Shown one piece after another: positions 46,279 to 55,318 of a stretch of DNA of 64,000 nt. Within the stretch, counting starts at the first letter, position 1. Every line of letters begins with the position of its first letter. The position numbers and the translations under genes are program-made. Under the pieces are notes generated by a model that saw nothing but the letters and a program-made list of their open reading frames with translations, ran no database searches and had not been told where the DNA came from. The DNA is from Porphyrobacter sp. (GTDB taxonomy: Bacteria; Pseudomonadota; Alphaproteobacteria; Sphingomonadales; Sphingomonadaceae), in NCBI GenBank assembly GCA_017744315.1, contig JAGIBN010000006.1, positions 1 through 64,000 on the forward strand, written 5' to 3'.

Positions 46279-47610
46279 CTAGAGACGCTGGTCGCTTGAG
46301 CCCTTGGGTAAGACAGACTTCACGTCGTAAAGCGCCGCTCCAGGCTTGCCGAGCGCACGAATACCCTGTGCTCCCATGGCGAGGAATTCGTCATGGGCCA
46401 CGGCAAGAATGATGCCATCGTATTTGCCCGTTTCGAGCACCGTCACCGGACGGATGCCGTATTCTTCCGCACACTGTTCGGCATCGACCCAGGGATCATA
46501 GACATCGACCCCGAGATCGAACTCCCGCAGATGGTGAACGATGTTGGCCACTTTGGTGTTGCGGTGGTCCGGGCAATTTTCCTTGAATGCAAAGCCGAGC
46601 ACAAGGACGCGCGGGTTTTCCTTGAGCAGACCCATGCGCCCCATCAGACGCACGAACTGATTTACGACGTACTTGCCCACCCGATCGTTGATGCGGCGCC
46701 CCGCCAGGATCACCTCCGGATGGTAGTCGATCTCCTCTGCCTTGTAGGTGAGGTAATAGGGATCGACGCCGATGCAGTGTCCGCCCACAAGACCCGGCCG
46801 CACGGGCATGAAGTTCCACTTCGTGCCGGCCGCTTCAAGCACCTCGATCGTATCGATGCCGAGCGCGTTGCAGATCATCGCCAGTTCGTTGGCTAGGGCG
46901 ATATTGAGGTCGCGCTGGGTGTTCTCCATCACCTTGGCCGCTTCGGCCACACGAATGGAACTCGCCCGGTGTGTGCCCGCGGTGATGATACGGCGGTAGA
47001 GTTGATCAACGAAATCTGCAGTCTCGGGCGTGGAGCCAGAGGTGATCTTCATGATGTCGCTGATCTTGTGCTTCTTGTCGCCCGGATTGATCCGCTCGGG
47101 GCTGTAGCCACAGAAGAAGTCGCGGTTGAATGTCAGGCCGCTCAGCTCCTCCAGGATCGGCACGCAGAACTCTTCCGTGCAGCCGGGATAGACCGTGCTT
47201 TCGTAGATCACGACATCGCCGCGCTTGATCACCTGAGCGATGGCGCGAGTGGCGCTATCAAGCGGGTGGAGGTCGGGGTGGTTATGATTGTCGAGCGGCG
47301 TCGGAACAGTGACGATATAGACGTTGCAGGTCGCTACATCGGCCCAGTCTGCCGTTAAGGTCAGTTGGGTTGCGGCCTCCAGTTCTTCGGCACTCGTCTC
47401 CCTCGTCTCGTCCTGGCGGAGCTTGAGCTTTTCGATCCGCACGGTGTTGATATCGATGCCGACGGTCGGGAATTGCTGTCCAAGCGCGACTGCGACCGGG
47501 AGACCGACGTAGCCGAGGCCCACCACACCGATACGCGCATCCTCTATCTTCAGCGGGAAGGCAGCTGGAACCTCCTGCTGCTGAAACTGCCCGCTCAGAG
47601 GTTGGGACAT
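46279..47610 (-). CDS. Nucleotide-sugar dehydrogenase (TviB/WbpA-like)
   Basis: A 443-residue UDP-sugar 6-dehydrogenase. The N-terminal NAD fold is IGVVGLGYVGLPVAVALGQQF near residues 26-46. The substrate domain has ESTVYPGCTEEFCVPILEELSGL and the central helix region AKVMENTQRDLNIALANELAMI. The catalytic cysteine is in GGHCIGVDPYYLTYKAEE near 276-293, and the C-terminal lobe includes VLGFAFKENCPDHRNTK. The sequence favours the TviB/WbpA branch (UDP-GlcNAc or UDP-GalNAc to the uronic acid) over UDP-glucose dehydrogenase. It lies 6 bp after the GT2 gene. It provides the only sugar-nucleotide step in the island. Confidence 0.9.
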   Translation of the reverse strand: MSQPLSGQFQQQEVPAAFPLKIEDARIGVVGLGYVGLPVAVALGQQFPTVGIDINTVRIEKLKLRQDETRETSAEELEAATQLTLTADWADVATCNVYIVTVPTPLDNHNHPDLHPLDSATRAIAQVIKRGDVVIYESTVYPGCTEEFCVPILEELSGLTFNRDFFCGYSPERINPGDKKHKISDIMKITSGSTPETADFVDQLYRRIITAGTHRASSIRVAEAAKVMENTQRDLNIALANELAMICNALGIDTIEVLEAAGTKWNFMPVRPGLVGGHCIGVDPYYLTYKAEEIDYHPEVILAGRRINDRVGKYVVNQFVRLMGRMGLLKENPRVLVLGFAFKENCPDHRNTKVANIVHHLREFDLGVDVYDPWVDAEQCAEEYGIRPVTVLETGKYDGIILAVAHDEFLAMGAQGIRALGKPGAALYDVKSVLPKGSSDQRL

Positions 47611-47616
47611 AGGCGC

Positions 47617-48372
47617 TCAGTGCTCCCTCGACTGCAATGGCCAGTAGCCGGACAAGATGCGCTCGCCACCCTCGCCGCGTTCGACCTCGTCGATGACCCG
47701 CTTGCCGATGCCGGACAGGTTGCCCTGATGCATGCGGTAGCAGAACAGCGGTTCAGCCAGATGACGGCCGTTCCAGCCATTGGCGACAATCTTCTTCCAC
47801 TTGTGGTGCTTCGTGCCCTTACGGATACTCTCGTCGTAAGGGGCCGCCTCCAGCACAGGCGCGGCGAGGCAGGTCGCGGGTTCCGGTACGAATGAATATC
47901 GCTCCAGCAGCGCCTTGTCCCAACCGGTGGACTTGCCACGGTCGAGCTCTTCCCCTGTCTGCGAGATCAGCATGCAATCGGTGTAGAGGAAGGCGATCGT
48001 GTCATCTTCCTCACGCGCGCGTTCCAGCTCGGCGATGGTGCGCCTCGCATAATCGGGCGTGAGGATGTCATCGCTGTCGAGGATGATGAAATAGTGACCC
48101 TTGACGTGCTCCAACGCGCGATTGAGCGCGCCCAGCTTCCCAACATTCTGATCGAGCGCGATCAGCCGCTTGGAAACAAGCTTGCCCGCAGTGGCCAGGG
48201 CTTCCTCGATGACCGCCACGGAGTTGTCGGTGCTGGCATCGTCCACCACGATCAATTCGATCGGACCATAGGTCTGCGTGTCGATCGACGCGATCGCCGC
48301 GCCAATGAACTCCCCGTAGTTGTGATTGGGGATGACTACGCTGAGTAAGGCATCCTTGGTGACGTTATCCAA
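47617..48372 (-). CDS. Glycosyltransferase family 2
   Basis: A 251-residue GT2 enzyme. LSVVIPNHNYGEFIGAAIASI is the N-terminal strand, ELIVVDDASTDNSVAVIEEAL contains the nucleotide Asp residues, and YFIILDSDDILTPDYARRTI contains the DxD metal motif near residues 96-98. It should transfer a sugar from a nucleotide donor, possibly the uronic acid nucleotide made by the next gene. No membrane helix is present, so it acts in the cytosol. The start is TTG 48372, supported by AAGGAG seven bases upstream. Confidence 0.88.
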   Translation of the reverse strand: MDNVTKDALLSVVIPNHNYGEFIGAAIASIDTQTYGPIELIVVDDASTDNSVAVIEEALATAGKLVSKRLIALDQNVGKLGALNRALEHVKGHYFIILDSDDILTPDYARRTIAELERAREEDDTIAFLYTDCMLISQTGEELDRGKSTGWDKALLERYSFVPEPATCLAAPVLEAAPYDESIRKGTKHHKWKKIVANGWNGRHLAEPLFCYRMHQGNLSGIGKRVIDEVERGEGGERILSGYWPLQSREH

Positions 48373-48479
48373 ACGGGGCTCCTTGGGCGTTGTTCAGTCT
48401 AGCTTGCCGCAAATCCGCAGCAAGCTGGACCCGAAAGTTATCCTAAGTTCCTTCTGATATATAGTTATGCGCCTTTGGC

Positions 48480-49661
48480 CTAAGGCGCAAACAAGTTGGA
48501 GGCTGAGCGATCCAATCTTGCGACCAGATCGCCGCAGATCTGGGCCACAAGGCGTTTGTCCTCGTCTGGCATGGATGCCCGCTTTTCGGCGCTGTCGACC
48601 TTGAACGCCTGCTTGTCGCTGTCATCCTTGGAATGGAACCGGAACTGGTCCAGCATCAGTGCTAGTTCCTCTTCGTCCGGTCTGAAACTCAGACCTCGCA
48701 CCAGCATGATAGGAAAACTGGCGGGGCTGATATCCGTGTAGTTGACCAGCGCCACATGGCCCGAGGCTTGCTCCGCAACTTCAAGGTAGTGGGCAAAGCA
48801 GCGGGCAAGATACTCGACATCGCCCATTTCCTGCGTTTCACGCCAGTCATCTCCGATCAGGAAGCCGGCCTGCCGACGACCCTTTGCCCAAAGCACCGCG
48901 CTGGTTTCGCGAAGGACCGAAGCGATCACTTCCACCGGGTCACGATAGAGGAACAGGGCCGGCACCTGCGGAAAGGCTCGCATGGCAAAATCCATATAGA
49001 GCGTATTCCAGCTGATGAATTTTACAAAGGCGTGAACCTGTTCCGGTTGGCGGCGGCGCGTCATGGCCAGCACCAGATTGCGGAAGGCCTTGAGGTTCTC
49101 GGGGCTCGCCTCCGCCTCGCGCGTCCAGTCCCGCGTGATCGTGGCCCAGAAGCCGCGCTGCAACGGACCGCCCTGGTTGATGACCACGTGCCTCGGCGAG
49201 CGCGCAAGGGCCTTTGCCGTCAGCGTCGATCCGCATCGTGAGATGTGAAACAGGAAGCCGTCCGGCTCGATCGGATCGGCAAGAATGCGATCATCCTGCA
49301 GGATCGCGAAATCGGTTGTGAAGGCTTCGCCGATCAGTCCGTCCTGGGACAGCTTTTCGATGGTGTACATGAACTGCCATTCGCGAAACGGATGGTCGCC
49401 AATGTCCGCCCACAGCACCGCGCCTTCGCCGGCCTCGCCCTCGGGATCGATGGCGACAGGCACCATTCCAGGAGTGGCACGGATGCGCGCAATCGCTTCT
49501 TCCGTGGCGAGGCGCTTCTCGAGGATACCGGGGATCAGGTCCGCGACCACTTCGTGGTCCGGCAATGCGTAAAGGGCTTTCACTTCGATCGGTCGCTCCC
49601 GCTTCGGCGGCAGGATATGTCCCAAGCGGGCGCTTGGCAAATGGCAGTGGAGTAGGCACAT
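48480..49661 (-). CDS. Sulfotransferase-like P-loop protein
   Basis: A 393-residue protein with a sulfotransferase-like core: GFLFHISRCGSTLTAKALARSPRHVV near residues 130-155 is the PAPS P-loop equivalent. FLYRDPVEVIASVLRETSAV around 230-250 fits the 3'-phosphate-binding RDP motif, and VALVNYTDI with later SKDDSDKQAFKVD resembles the family C-terminus. Members transfer sulfate from PAPS to carbohydrates or peptides, but many in this divergent group are unproven. The N-terminal 125 residues match nothing I recognise. ATG 49661 is chosen since the longer frame overlaps the divergent dehydrogenase. It lies 107 bp upstream of the glycosyltransferase group, same strand. Confidence 0.75.
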   Translation of the reverse strand: MCLLHCHLPSARLGHILPPKRERPIEVKALYALPDHEVVADLIPGILEKRLATEEAIARIRATPGMVPVAIDPEGEAGEGAVLWADIGDHPFREWQFMYTIEKLSQDGLIGEAFTTDFAILQDDRILADPIEPDGFLFHISRCGSTLTAKALARSPRHVVINQGGPLQRGFWATITRDWTREAEASPENLKAFRNLVLAMTRRRQPEQVHAFVKFISWNTLYMDFAMRAFPQVPALFLYRDPVEVIASVLRETSAVLWAKGRRQAGFLIGDDWRETQEMGDVEYLARCFAHYLEVAEQASGHVALVNYTDISPASFPIMLVRGLSFRPDEEELALMLDQFRFHSKDDSDKQAFKVDSAEKRASMPDEDKRLVAQICGDLVARLDRSASNLFAP

Positions 49662-49713
49662 CTCTTTGAAGGCGCCGCCATTCTTCCAGCCGCGCAAAGT
49701 GAGAGGCGAATTC

Positions 49714-51147
49714 ATGACTGACCTGCTTTCCAGCCTCTTCCCGCAAGCCCTGGACGACCGAACGGGCATGCCCGTGTTGAACCCCGCCAACGGGGATGTC
49801 GTGGCTTCGGTGCGGACTTATTCCGAAGCCGAGATCGACGAGATTATCCGCAAAGCAGATGCGGCGCGCCCGAGCTGGGCTGCGGCCACGGCCAAGCAGC
49901 GCTCAACCGTACTGCGAACCTGGTTCGATCTGATCGTCGCCCATCGGGAAGAGCTGGCAGAACTCTGCACGCGGGAGTGCGGCAAGCCTTTGAACGAAGC
50001 GCGCGCCGAGGTCGACTACGCCGCCAGCTTCGTCGAATGGTACGCGGAAGAGGCCAAACGCGCCTACGGAGAGACGATCCCCAGCTTTGCCGCCGGCAAG
50101 AGTATTGTGGTGAACAAGGAACCGGTCGGGACTTGTGCCGCGATTACTCCCTGGAACTTTCCACTCGCGATGATCACGCGCAAGTCGGCACCGGCGCTTG
50201 CGGCAGGCTGTGCGATGGTGATCAAGCCGTCCGAGGCGACGCCGTTATCCGCGCTGGCACTTGAAGCTCTGGCCGTGAAGGCAGGCTTGCCGGCCGACCT
50301 CCTGCGGATCGTGCCGAGCGACGATGCGCCGATGGTGGGGGAGCTGTTCTGCACTCACCCGATCGTCCGCAAAATCAGCTTCACGGGGTCCACGGCCATC
50401 GGCAAGCTGCTGCTCTCGCAGGCCGGCAGCACCGTAAAGCGCGCCAGCATGGAACTCGGCGGCAACGCGCCCTTCATCGTGTTCGAGGATGCCGACATCG
50501 ATGCCGCGGTAGACGGCGCGATGATCGCCAAGTTCCGCAATGCCGGGCAGTCATGCATCGGCGCCAACCGCATGCTGGTCCAGCGTGAGGTGCATGATCG
50601 CTTCGTCGAGAAATTCGCGACGCGGGTCAGCGCGCTCAAGGTCGCGAATGGCCTGGAAGACGGTGCGCAGATTGGTCCGCTGATCACCGACAAGGCGTTT
50701 CGGAAGGTAGAGTCGCTGACCGACCTGGCGCTCTCGCAAGGCGCCTCGCTCGCTTGGGGTGGCAGCCACCACAACGCCGGCGCGCAGTTCTACACCCCCA
50801 CCGTGTTGACCGGCGTGACGCCGGACATGGATATCGCTCAGCAGGAGATCTTCGGTCCGGTCGCTTCCGTGATGTCCTTTGAGCGTGAGGACGAGGCACT
50901 GCGCATTGCCAATGACACCCGCTACGGCCTGGCGTCCTATTTCTACACTCGCGACCTTGGCCGCGCTGCCCGCATGATGCGGGGGCTGGAGTACGGCATG
51001 GTGGCAGTGAACGAGGGTCTGCTCGGCACCGAGGTCGCACCGTTCGGCGGCGTCAAGGAATCCGGCCTCGGCCGCGAAGGCTCGCGGCACGGCATGGATG
51101 AGTATCTGGAGCTGAAGTACGGATTGATCGGCGGCTTGGGCTTTTGA
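49714..51147 (+). CDS. NAD(P)-dependent succinate-semialdehyde dehydrogenase-like enzyme
   Basis: A 477-residue aldehyde dehydrogenase. ITPWNFPLAMITRKSAPALAAGCAMVIKPSE near residues 151-181 and FTGSTAIGKLL are NAD-binding. MELGGNAPFIVFEDADID near 244-261 carries the general-base Glu, and NAGQSCIGANR near 275-285 the catalytic Cys. The sequence fits the GabD/SSADH branch, which oxidises succinate semialdehyde to succinate. GAGAGGCG precedes the ATG at 49714; an in-frame upstream ATG overlaps the divergent gene. No GABA transaminase is adjacent. Not obviously linked to the accessory island except by shared intergenic space. Confidence 0.88.
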   Translation: MTDLLSSLFPQALDDRTGMPVLNPANGDVVASVRTYSEAEIDEIIRKADAARPSWAAATAKQRSTVLRTWFDLIVAHREELAELCTRECGKPLNEARAEVDYAASFVEWYAEEAKRAYGETIPSFAAGKSIVVNKEPVGTCAAITPWNFPLAMITRKSAPALAAGCAMVIKPSEATPLSALALEALAVKAGLPADLLRIVPSDDAPMVGELFCTHPIVRKISFTGSTAIGKLLLSQAGSTVKRASMELGGNAPFIVFEDADIDAAVDGAMIAKFRNAGQSCIGANRMLVQREVHDRFVEKFATRVSALKVANGLEDGAQIGPLITDKAFRKVESLTDLALSQGASLAWGGSHHNAGAQFYTPTVLTGVTPDMDIAQQEIFGPVASVMSFEREDEALRIANDTRYGLASYFYTRDLGRAARMMRGLEYGMVAVNEGLLGTEVAPFGGVKESGLGREGSRHGMDEYLELKYGLIGGLGF

Positions 51148-51160
51148 GATTGAACTGAGT

Positions 51161-51307
51161 TCAGTCCTGGTCTTCGTCGATCAGTATACGGCTCGCGGCA
51201 CCGTCAGGATCCTCGAATTGTCCGTTGCGCAAAGCCCAGAAAAAGGCGGCCAGGCCCAATAAGCCAAGAGCCAAGGCGACGGGTATGAGGAACAGGAGGC
51301 CGGTCAT
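51161..51307 (-). CDS. ccoS: CcoS, cbb3 oxidase maturation protein
   Basis: A 48-residue protein read directly from the sequence: one membrane helix (TGLLFLIPVALALGLLGLAA) followed by FFWALRNGQFEDPDGAASRI and an acidic tail. The FFWALRxGQFEDxxGAAxRIL pattern is diagnostic for CcoS, needed for heme and copper incorporation into CcoN. Its ATGA start overlaps the CcoI stop by 4 bases. It is the last gene of the cco operon and lies tail-to-tail with the aldehyde dehydrogenase (13 bp). Confidence 0.93.
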   Translation of the reverse strand: MTGLLFLIPVALALGLLGLAAFFWALRNGQFEDPDGAASRILIDEDQD

Positions 51308-53421
51308 CGCGCCGCCCTCGCCAGGCGTAGGGAGTTAGCGATCACGATCACCGAACTCGTCGACATCGCCAGCGCTGCCACGAGCGGCGTGACGAGCCCC
51401 GCCATGGCCAGGGGCACGGCGAGGACGTTGTAGCCGATCGCCAGCGCGAAGTTCTGCTTCACCACGCGCGTCGTCGCTCGTGCCGCCCTGATCGCGCGAG
51501 GGATCACGAGAAGCGAATCCCGCGTGAAGACGAGGTCCGCCGACTGGAGCCCCACGTCGCTCGCCGACCCGGGCGCCATCGACGCATCGGCCGCGGCGAG
51601 AGCGGGACCATCGTTCAGCCCATCACCTACCATCAGCACACGCCGACCCGCGGCCTGCAACCTGCCGATAAGCGCCTGCTTGTCGGCAGGCGAAGCGTTT
51701 GCTTGAGCGCTGAGACCCGTGGCACGGGCGACTTCCGCCACCGCCGCCACGTTGTCCCCGGACACGATCGACGCTTCGATCCCGAGCTTGCGCAATTCAG
51801 CCAGTGCTTCGACGTGATCGGGCCGCAGCCGATAGGCATAGGGGATCAGCCAGGTCGGCTTGCCCTCGATGTGAAAGCTCACCGCGATCCCGTTGGCGGC
51901 CTCGGGGCGGCGGAGTGCGACTTCGAGGCCGAGCCAGTGCGCGAACACGCCCTCGCCCGCGCGTTCCTCCACCGCGTCGATGTCCGCGGCCTTGTGTCCG
52001 CCAGCAATGAGAGCAGCCGCCAAAGCGCGCGAAAGCGGGTGGCCGCTGTGCGAGGACAGGGCCAGCGCGACCGACGCGGCGACAGGATCCATCGCCGCAA
52101 GCACATCGGGGTCCGGCTGGGGGCGGCTCATGGTCAAGGTGCCGGTCTTGTCGAGAAGCGCCCGGTCGACGAGCGCGATCCGTTCGAGCGCCGAGCCATC
52201 CTTGACCATGATCCCTGCCCGCATCAGCGCCCCGCTGGACACGACTTGCGCCACCGGAACCGCCAGGCCCAGAGCACAGGGGCAAGTGATGATCAGCACG
52301 GCGACGCCAATCACCAGCGCCTGGTAGAGGCTCGCCCCGGCAATCAGCCAGCCCGCCACCGAGAGCGCGGCCAGAGTGTGGACCGCCGGCGCGTAGAGCC
52401 GCGAGGCACGATCGGCGAGGCGGACGTAGCGCGAGCGATTTTGCGTGCTCGCCTCCATCAGGCGCACGATCTCCGCCAGCGTGGTGTCGTGGCCCGTGTG
52501 GCTCACCCGAACGTCGACAGGGCCTGTGAGGTTCAGCGTGCCCGCAAGCACCCCGTCGCCCACTTGGGCGGCAACCGGGCGGCTCTCCCCCGTCAGCAGC
52601 GACTGGTCGAACTGGCTGGCGCCGCTGACGATCTCGCCATCGGCCGCGAGGCGCTCGCCAGCCACGACGCGCAGGATCATACCCGAACACAAGTACTCGG
52701 TTCGGTACCAGTTGAGCTCACCGTCCTCTCCCACAACGGTTGCGCCCTGGGGTGCCTGGCTGATCAAGGCATCGACCCCGGCCCGCGCCCTGTCGCGCAT
52801 CATGGCATCGAGCGCCCGGCCCGCCAGGAGGAACGTCAGCAGCATCAGGGCGCCGTCGAACCAGGCATGCCGACCGTGAACCGCGGTTTCGTAGAGGCTC
52901 AGGCCGGTCGCGATGAGCACGCCGAGGCTGATCGGCACGTCCATGTTGGTGCGGCCCTTGCGCAGGGCCGCCACGGCAGAACGGAAGAATGGCTGCCCGG
53001 CATAGGCAATGGCCGGAACCCCGATCAGCGCGCTGAGCCAGTGGAAAAGGTCCCGAGTAGAGCCCTCCGCGCCCGACCACACGCTGACCGACAGCAGCAT
53101 GACATTCATCGCCGCAAAGCCGGCGACGGCCAGAGGTGCCAGCAATTGGCGTGCCGCGGAGTCCGGACGTGCCGAGCCTTCGACGCGGGTCTGCGCTTCG
53201 AAGCCGAGATCGGCCAGGGCATTCACCAGCTTACGCTGATCGAGCCCCTCTTCGTGGCTGACCGAGACCATGCGGGCCGAGAGATTGACCCGCGCCTCGG
53301 CGACCCCCGGGACTGCCGCAAGGCCGCGCTCGATCTTGCTCATGCATCCGGCGCAATGCGCACCTGGGACGGCGAGCGTCGTTCGTTCCAGCCGGTCAGA
53401 TGCGAGGGCTAGCGCAGTCAT
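51304..53421 (-). CDS. ccoI: CcoI, copper-transporting P-type ATPase of cbb3 assembly
   Basis: A 705-residue P1B-type ATPase. The N-terminal heavy-metal domain has PGAHCAGCMSKIERGLAAVPGV near residues 19-40. The membrane metal site is the CPC in LIITCPCALGLAVP near 376-389. The phosphorylation motif is DKTGTLTM near 420-427, and the hinge is VGDGLNDGPALAAADASMA near 612-630. It delivers copper for assembly of the CcoN binuclear centre. It is coupled to CcoH by a 4-base ATGA overlap. Located in the cytoplasmic membrane. Confidence 0.95.
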   Translation of the reverse strand: MTALALASDRLERTTLAVPGAHCAGCMSKIERGLAAVPGVAEARVNLSARMVSVSHEEGLDQRKLVNALADLGFEAQTRVEGSARPDSAARQLLAPLAVAGFAAMNVMLLSVSVWSGAEGSTRDLFHWLSALIGVPAIAYAGQPFFRSAVAALRKGRTNMDVPISLGVLIATGLSLYETAVHGRHAWFDGALMLLTFLLAGRALDAMMRDRARAGVDALISQAPQGATVVGEDGELNWYRTEYLCSGMILRVVAGERLAADGEIVSGASQFDQSLLTGESRPVAAQVGDGVLAGTLNLTGPVDVRVSHTGHDTTLAEIVRLMEASTQNRSRYVRLADRASRLYAPAVHTLAALSVAGWLIAGASLYQALVIGVAVLIITCPCALGLAVPVAQVVSSGALMRAGIMVKDGSALERIALVDRALLDKTGTLTMSRPQPDPDVLAAMDPVAASVALALSSHSGHPLSRALAAALIAGGHKAADIDAVEERAGEGVFAHWLGLEVALRRPEAANGIAVSFHIEGKPTWLIPYAYRLRPDHVEALAELRKLGIEASIVSGDNVAAVAEVARATGLSAQANASPADKQALIGRLQAAGRRVLMVGDGLNDGPALAAADASMAPGSASDVGLQSADLVFTRDSLLVIPRAIRAARATTRVVKQNFALAIGYNVLAVPLAMAGLVTPLVAALAMSTSSVIVIANSLRLARAAR

Positions 53422-53864
53422 CGCAGGGTCTCCTCACGGCGCCATTGCCGTCCGCCCTGCTCAAGCTGGAGCCGCAGAATCCAGCGTCCCTCAGGCAGTG
53501 CCTCATGCGAAAGGAAGCGCCCGTCCCCTGTATCGGTGAACGCGATCGGTATGTCGGCTACGCGCCCGAGCGGGTGGCGTGCGACGGCGGTGAGCCGGGT
53601 GCCTGACGGAGCCCCGGTCACGGCAATCGCCAGCCGCCCGTCAGGCCGCCAGGCCGTCACCGCATCCCAGCCGAGTGCCTGCTGCGACTTCGCCGCATCG
53701 AGCCAGCCGTTGAACTTCTGGCTCGCCACATAGGAATTCTCGACCACGATGCCGCCGAAGGTCGAGGAGGCGAAGCGGGCCATGGTGAAGTTGACCGCGA
53801 TCACTACGCCGAAGAAGGCGACCAGGATCGTGGCCATGTGCCAACCGGTGAATTGCCTGCTCAT
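53418..53864 (-). CDS. ccoH: CcoH (FixH) cbb3 assembly protein
   Basis: A 148-residue protein with one N-terminal membrane anchor (HMATILVAFFGVVIAVNFTMARFA) and a periplasmic FixH domain: GGIVVENSYVASQKFNGWLDAAKSQQALGWD is the family signature. It stabilises assembly of the cbb3 subunits, probably together with CcoI. Start and CcoG stop overlap by 4 bases (ATGA). Confidence 0.93.
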   Translation of the reverse strand: MSRQFTGWHMATILVAFFGVVIAVNFTMARFASSTFGGIVVENSYVASQKFNGWLDAAKSQQALGWDAVTAWRPDGRLAIAVTGAPSGTRLTAVARHPLGRVADIPIAFTDTGDGRFLSHEALPEGRWILRLQLEQGGRQWRREETLR

Positions 53865-55318
53865 CTGCCGTCCTCCGGTGCTTCAAAACGGGTTTCGCTC
53901 GCGGCCCGTTCCGGCCGTTCCCCCTGCGCGGTCGCAGCGAAGCCGAAGGCTTGGGGCGAGGTATCGGGCGGCGCGATGACGTAGATACGCAGCGGCATGG
54001 TGCTGTCGGGCGGTATCTCGCGGACGATGGTCCGCGCGGCGTCCTGCCTCGCCATGTCGTCGGTCCACATCTGCGCTGCCGGGAGCCCTTCGATCTCGAG
54101 CTGGAACGCCCGCGGACGGCTCTGCATGTTGCGCAGCTTCACGGTGTAGGCGTTGCGCACACTGCCGTCGCTCAGCAGCATGAACGAGGGGTTGCGGTCC
54201 GGCTCGACCGAAATCCCGAGATGGGTGCGCGTGCCGAGCGCAAAGAGCATCGCGAGCCCGATGCCCGCCCAGATCGTGAAGTAGATCACCGTGCGCGGGC
54301 GCAGCAGCGTGCGCCAGGCCGGGCGCGGCTCTCCACCGTCGGCTTCGCGGCGGCAATCCTCCAGCGTGGCGTAGTCGATCAGTCCGCGCGGACGGCCGAC
54401 TTCTTTCATCACCCGATCGCAGGCGTCGATGCACAGCGAGCAGGTAATGCAGGCGACATCGGGACCCTTGCGGATATCGTAGCCGGTCGGACAGACCGCC
54501 ACGCACAAGTTGCAATCGATGCAGTCGCCGAAAGCACCCGGGTCCTTCTCGGCCTTCTTGACGCTGCCTCGCGGTTCGCCGCGCCAGTCCTTGTAGGTGA
54601 CGATCAGCGACTTCTCGTCGATCAGCGCGCCCTGGATGCGCGGCCAGGGGCACATGTAGATGCACACCTGCTCGCGCATGAAGCCGCCGAGCCAGAAGGT
54701 CGTGGCGGTCAGGATCCCGACGGTGACGTAGGCCGCCATCGCCGCATCGCCGCTCCAGAAGTCACGCGTAAGCGTCGGGGCATCGGCGAAGTACATGATC
54801 CACGCCCCGCCCGTCCAGAAGGCGATCACGAGGTAGATCGTCCACTTGAACGCGCGCCGCACCGCCTTGCCCGCGCCCCACGGCGCCGCATCGAGCCGCA
54901 TGCGCGCGTTGCGGTCGCCATCGACGAAGCGGTCGACATGCTGGAACAAGTCGGTCCACACCGTCTGCGGGCAGGAATAGCCGCACCAGGCGCGCCCCAC
55001 GGCGCTGGTGACGAGGAACAATCCGATCCCCGCCATGATCAGCAGGCCGGCGACGAAATAGAACTCGTGCGGCCAGATCTCGATGCCGAACATGTAGAAG
55101 CGCTGGTTCGCCAGGTCGATCAGCACCGCCTGGTTGGGCGCATAGGGACCGCGGTCCCAGCGGATCCACGGCGTGCCGTAGTAGATCGCCAGGGTGACGA
55201 ACATCACCAGCCACTTGAAGCGGCGGAACGGACCGTCGATCCGCCGCGGATGGACGGACTGGCGCTTGGCGAAAAGCTTGCTCGGGGTGCCGGGAGATAT
55301 GCTGTCAGCGTTGCTCAT
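53861..55318 (-). CDS. ccoG: CcoG (FixG) iron-sulfur accessory protein
   Basis: A 485-residue membrane protein with several helices and two [4Fe-4S]-type cysteine clusters: CIDCNLCVAVCPTGYD near residues 255-270 and CITCSLCIDACDRV near 279-292. CGYSCPQTVWTDLFQHVDRF near 117-136 is the family signature. CcoG reduces Cu(II) to Cu(I) for cbb3 assembly in other proteobacteria. The C-terminal domain is Ig-like (periplasmic). ATG 55318 overlaps the end of ccoP by 14 bases; the longer frame enters ccoP without support. Confidence 0.93.
   Translation of the reverse strand: MSNADSISPGTPSKLFAKRQSVHPRRIDGPFRRFKWLVMFVTLAIYYGTPWIRWDRGPYAPNQAVLIDLANQRFYMFGIEIWPHEFYFVAGLLIMAGIGLFLVTSAVGRAWCGYSCPQTVWTDLFQHVDRFVDGDRNARMRLDAAPWGAGKAVRRAFKWTIYLVIAFWTGGAWIMYFADAPTLTRDFWSGDAAMAAYVTVGILTATTFWLGGFMREQVCIYMCPWPRIQGALIDEKSLIVTYKDWRGEPRGSVKKAEKDPGAFGDCIDCNLCVAVCPTGYDIRKGPDVACITCSLCIDACDRVMKEVGRPRGLIDYATLEDCRREADGGEPRPAWRTLLRPRTVIYFTIWAGIGLAMLFALGTRTHLGISVEPDRNPSFMLLSDGSVRNAYTVKLRNMQSRPRAFQLEIEGLPAAQMWTDDMARQDAARTIVREIPPDSTMPLRIYVIAPPDTSPQAFGFAATAQGERPERAASETRFEAPEDGR

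Noticed and set aside
51703..53412. 569-codon plus-strand frame opposite ccoI
   Set aside because: Shadow frame; CcoI carries all P-type ATPase motifs on the minus strand.
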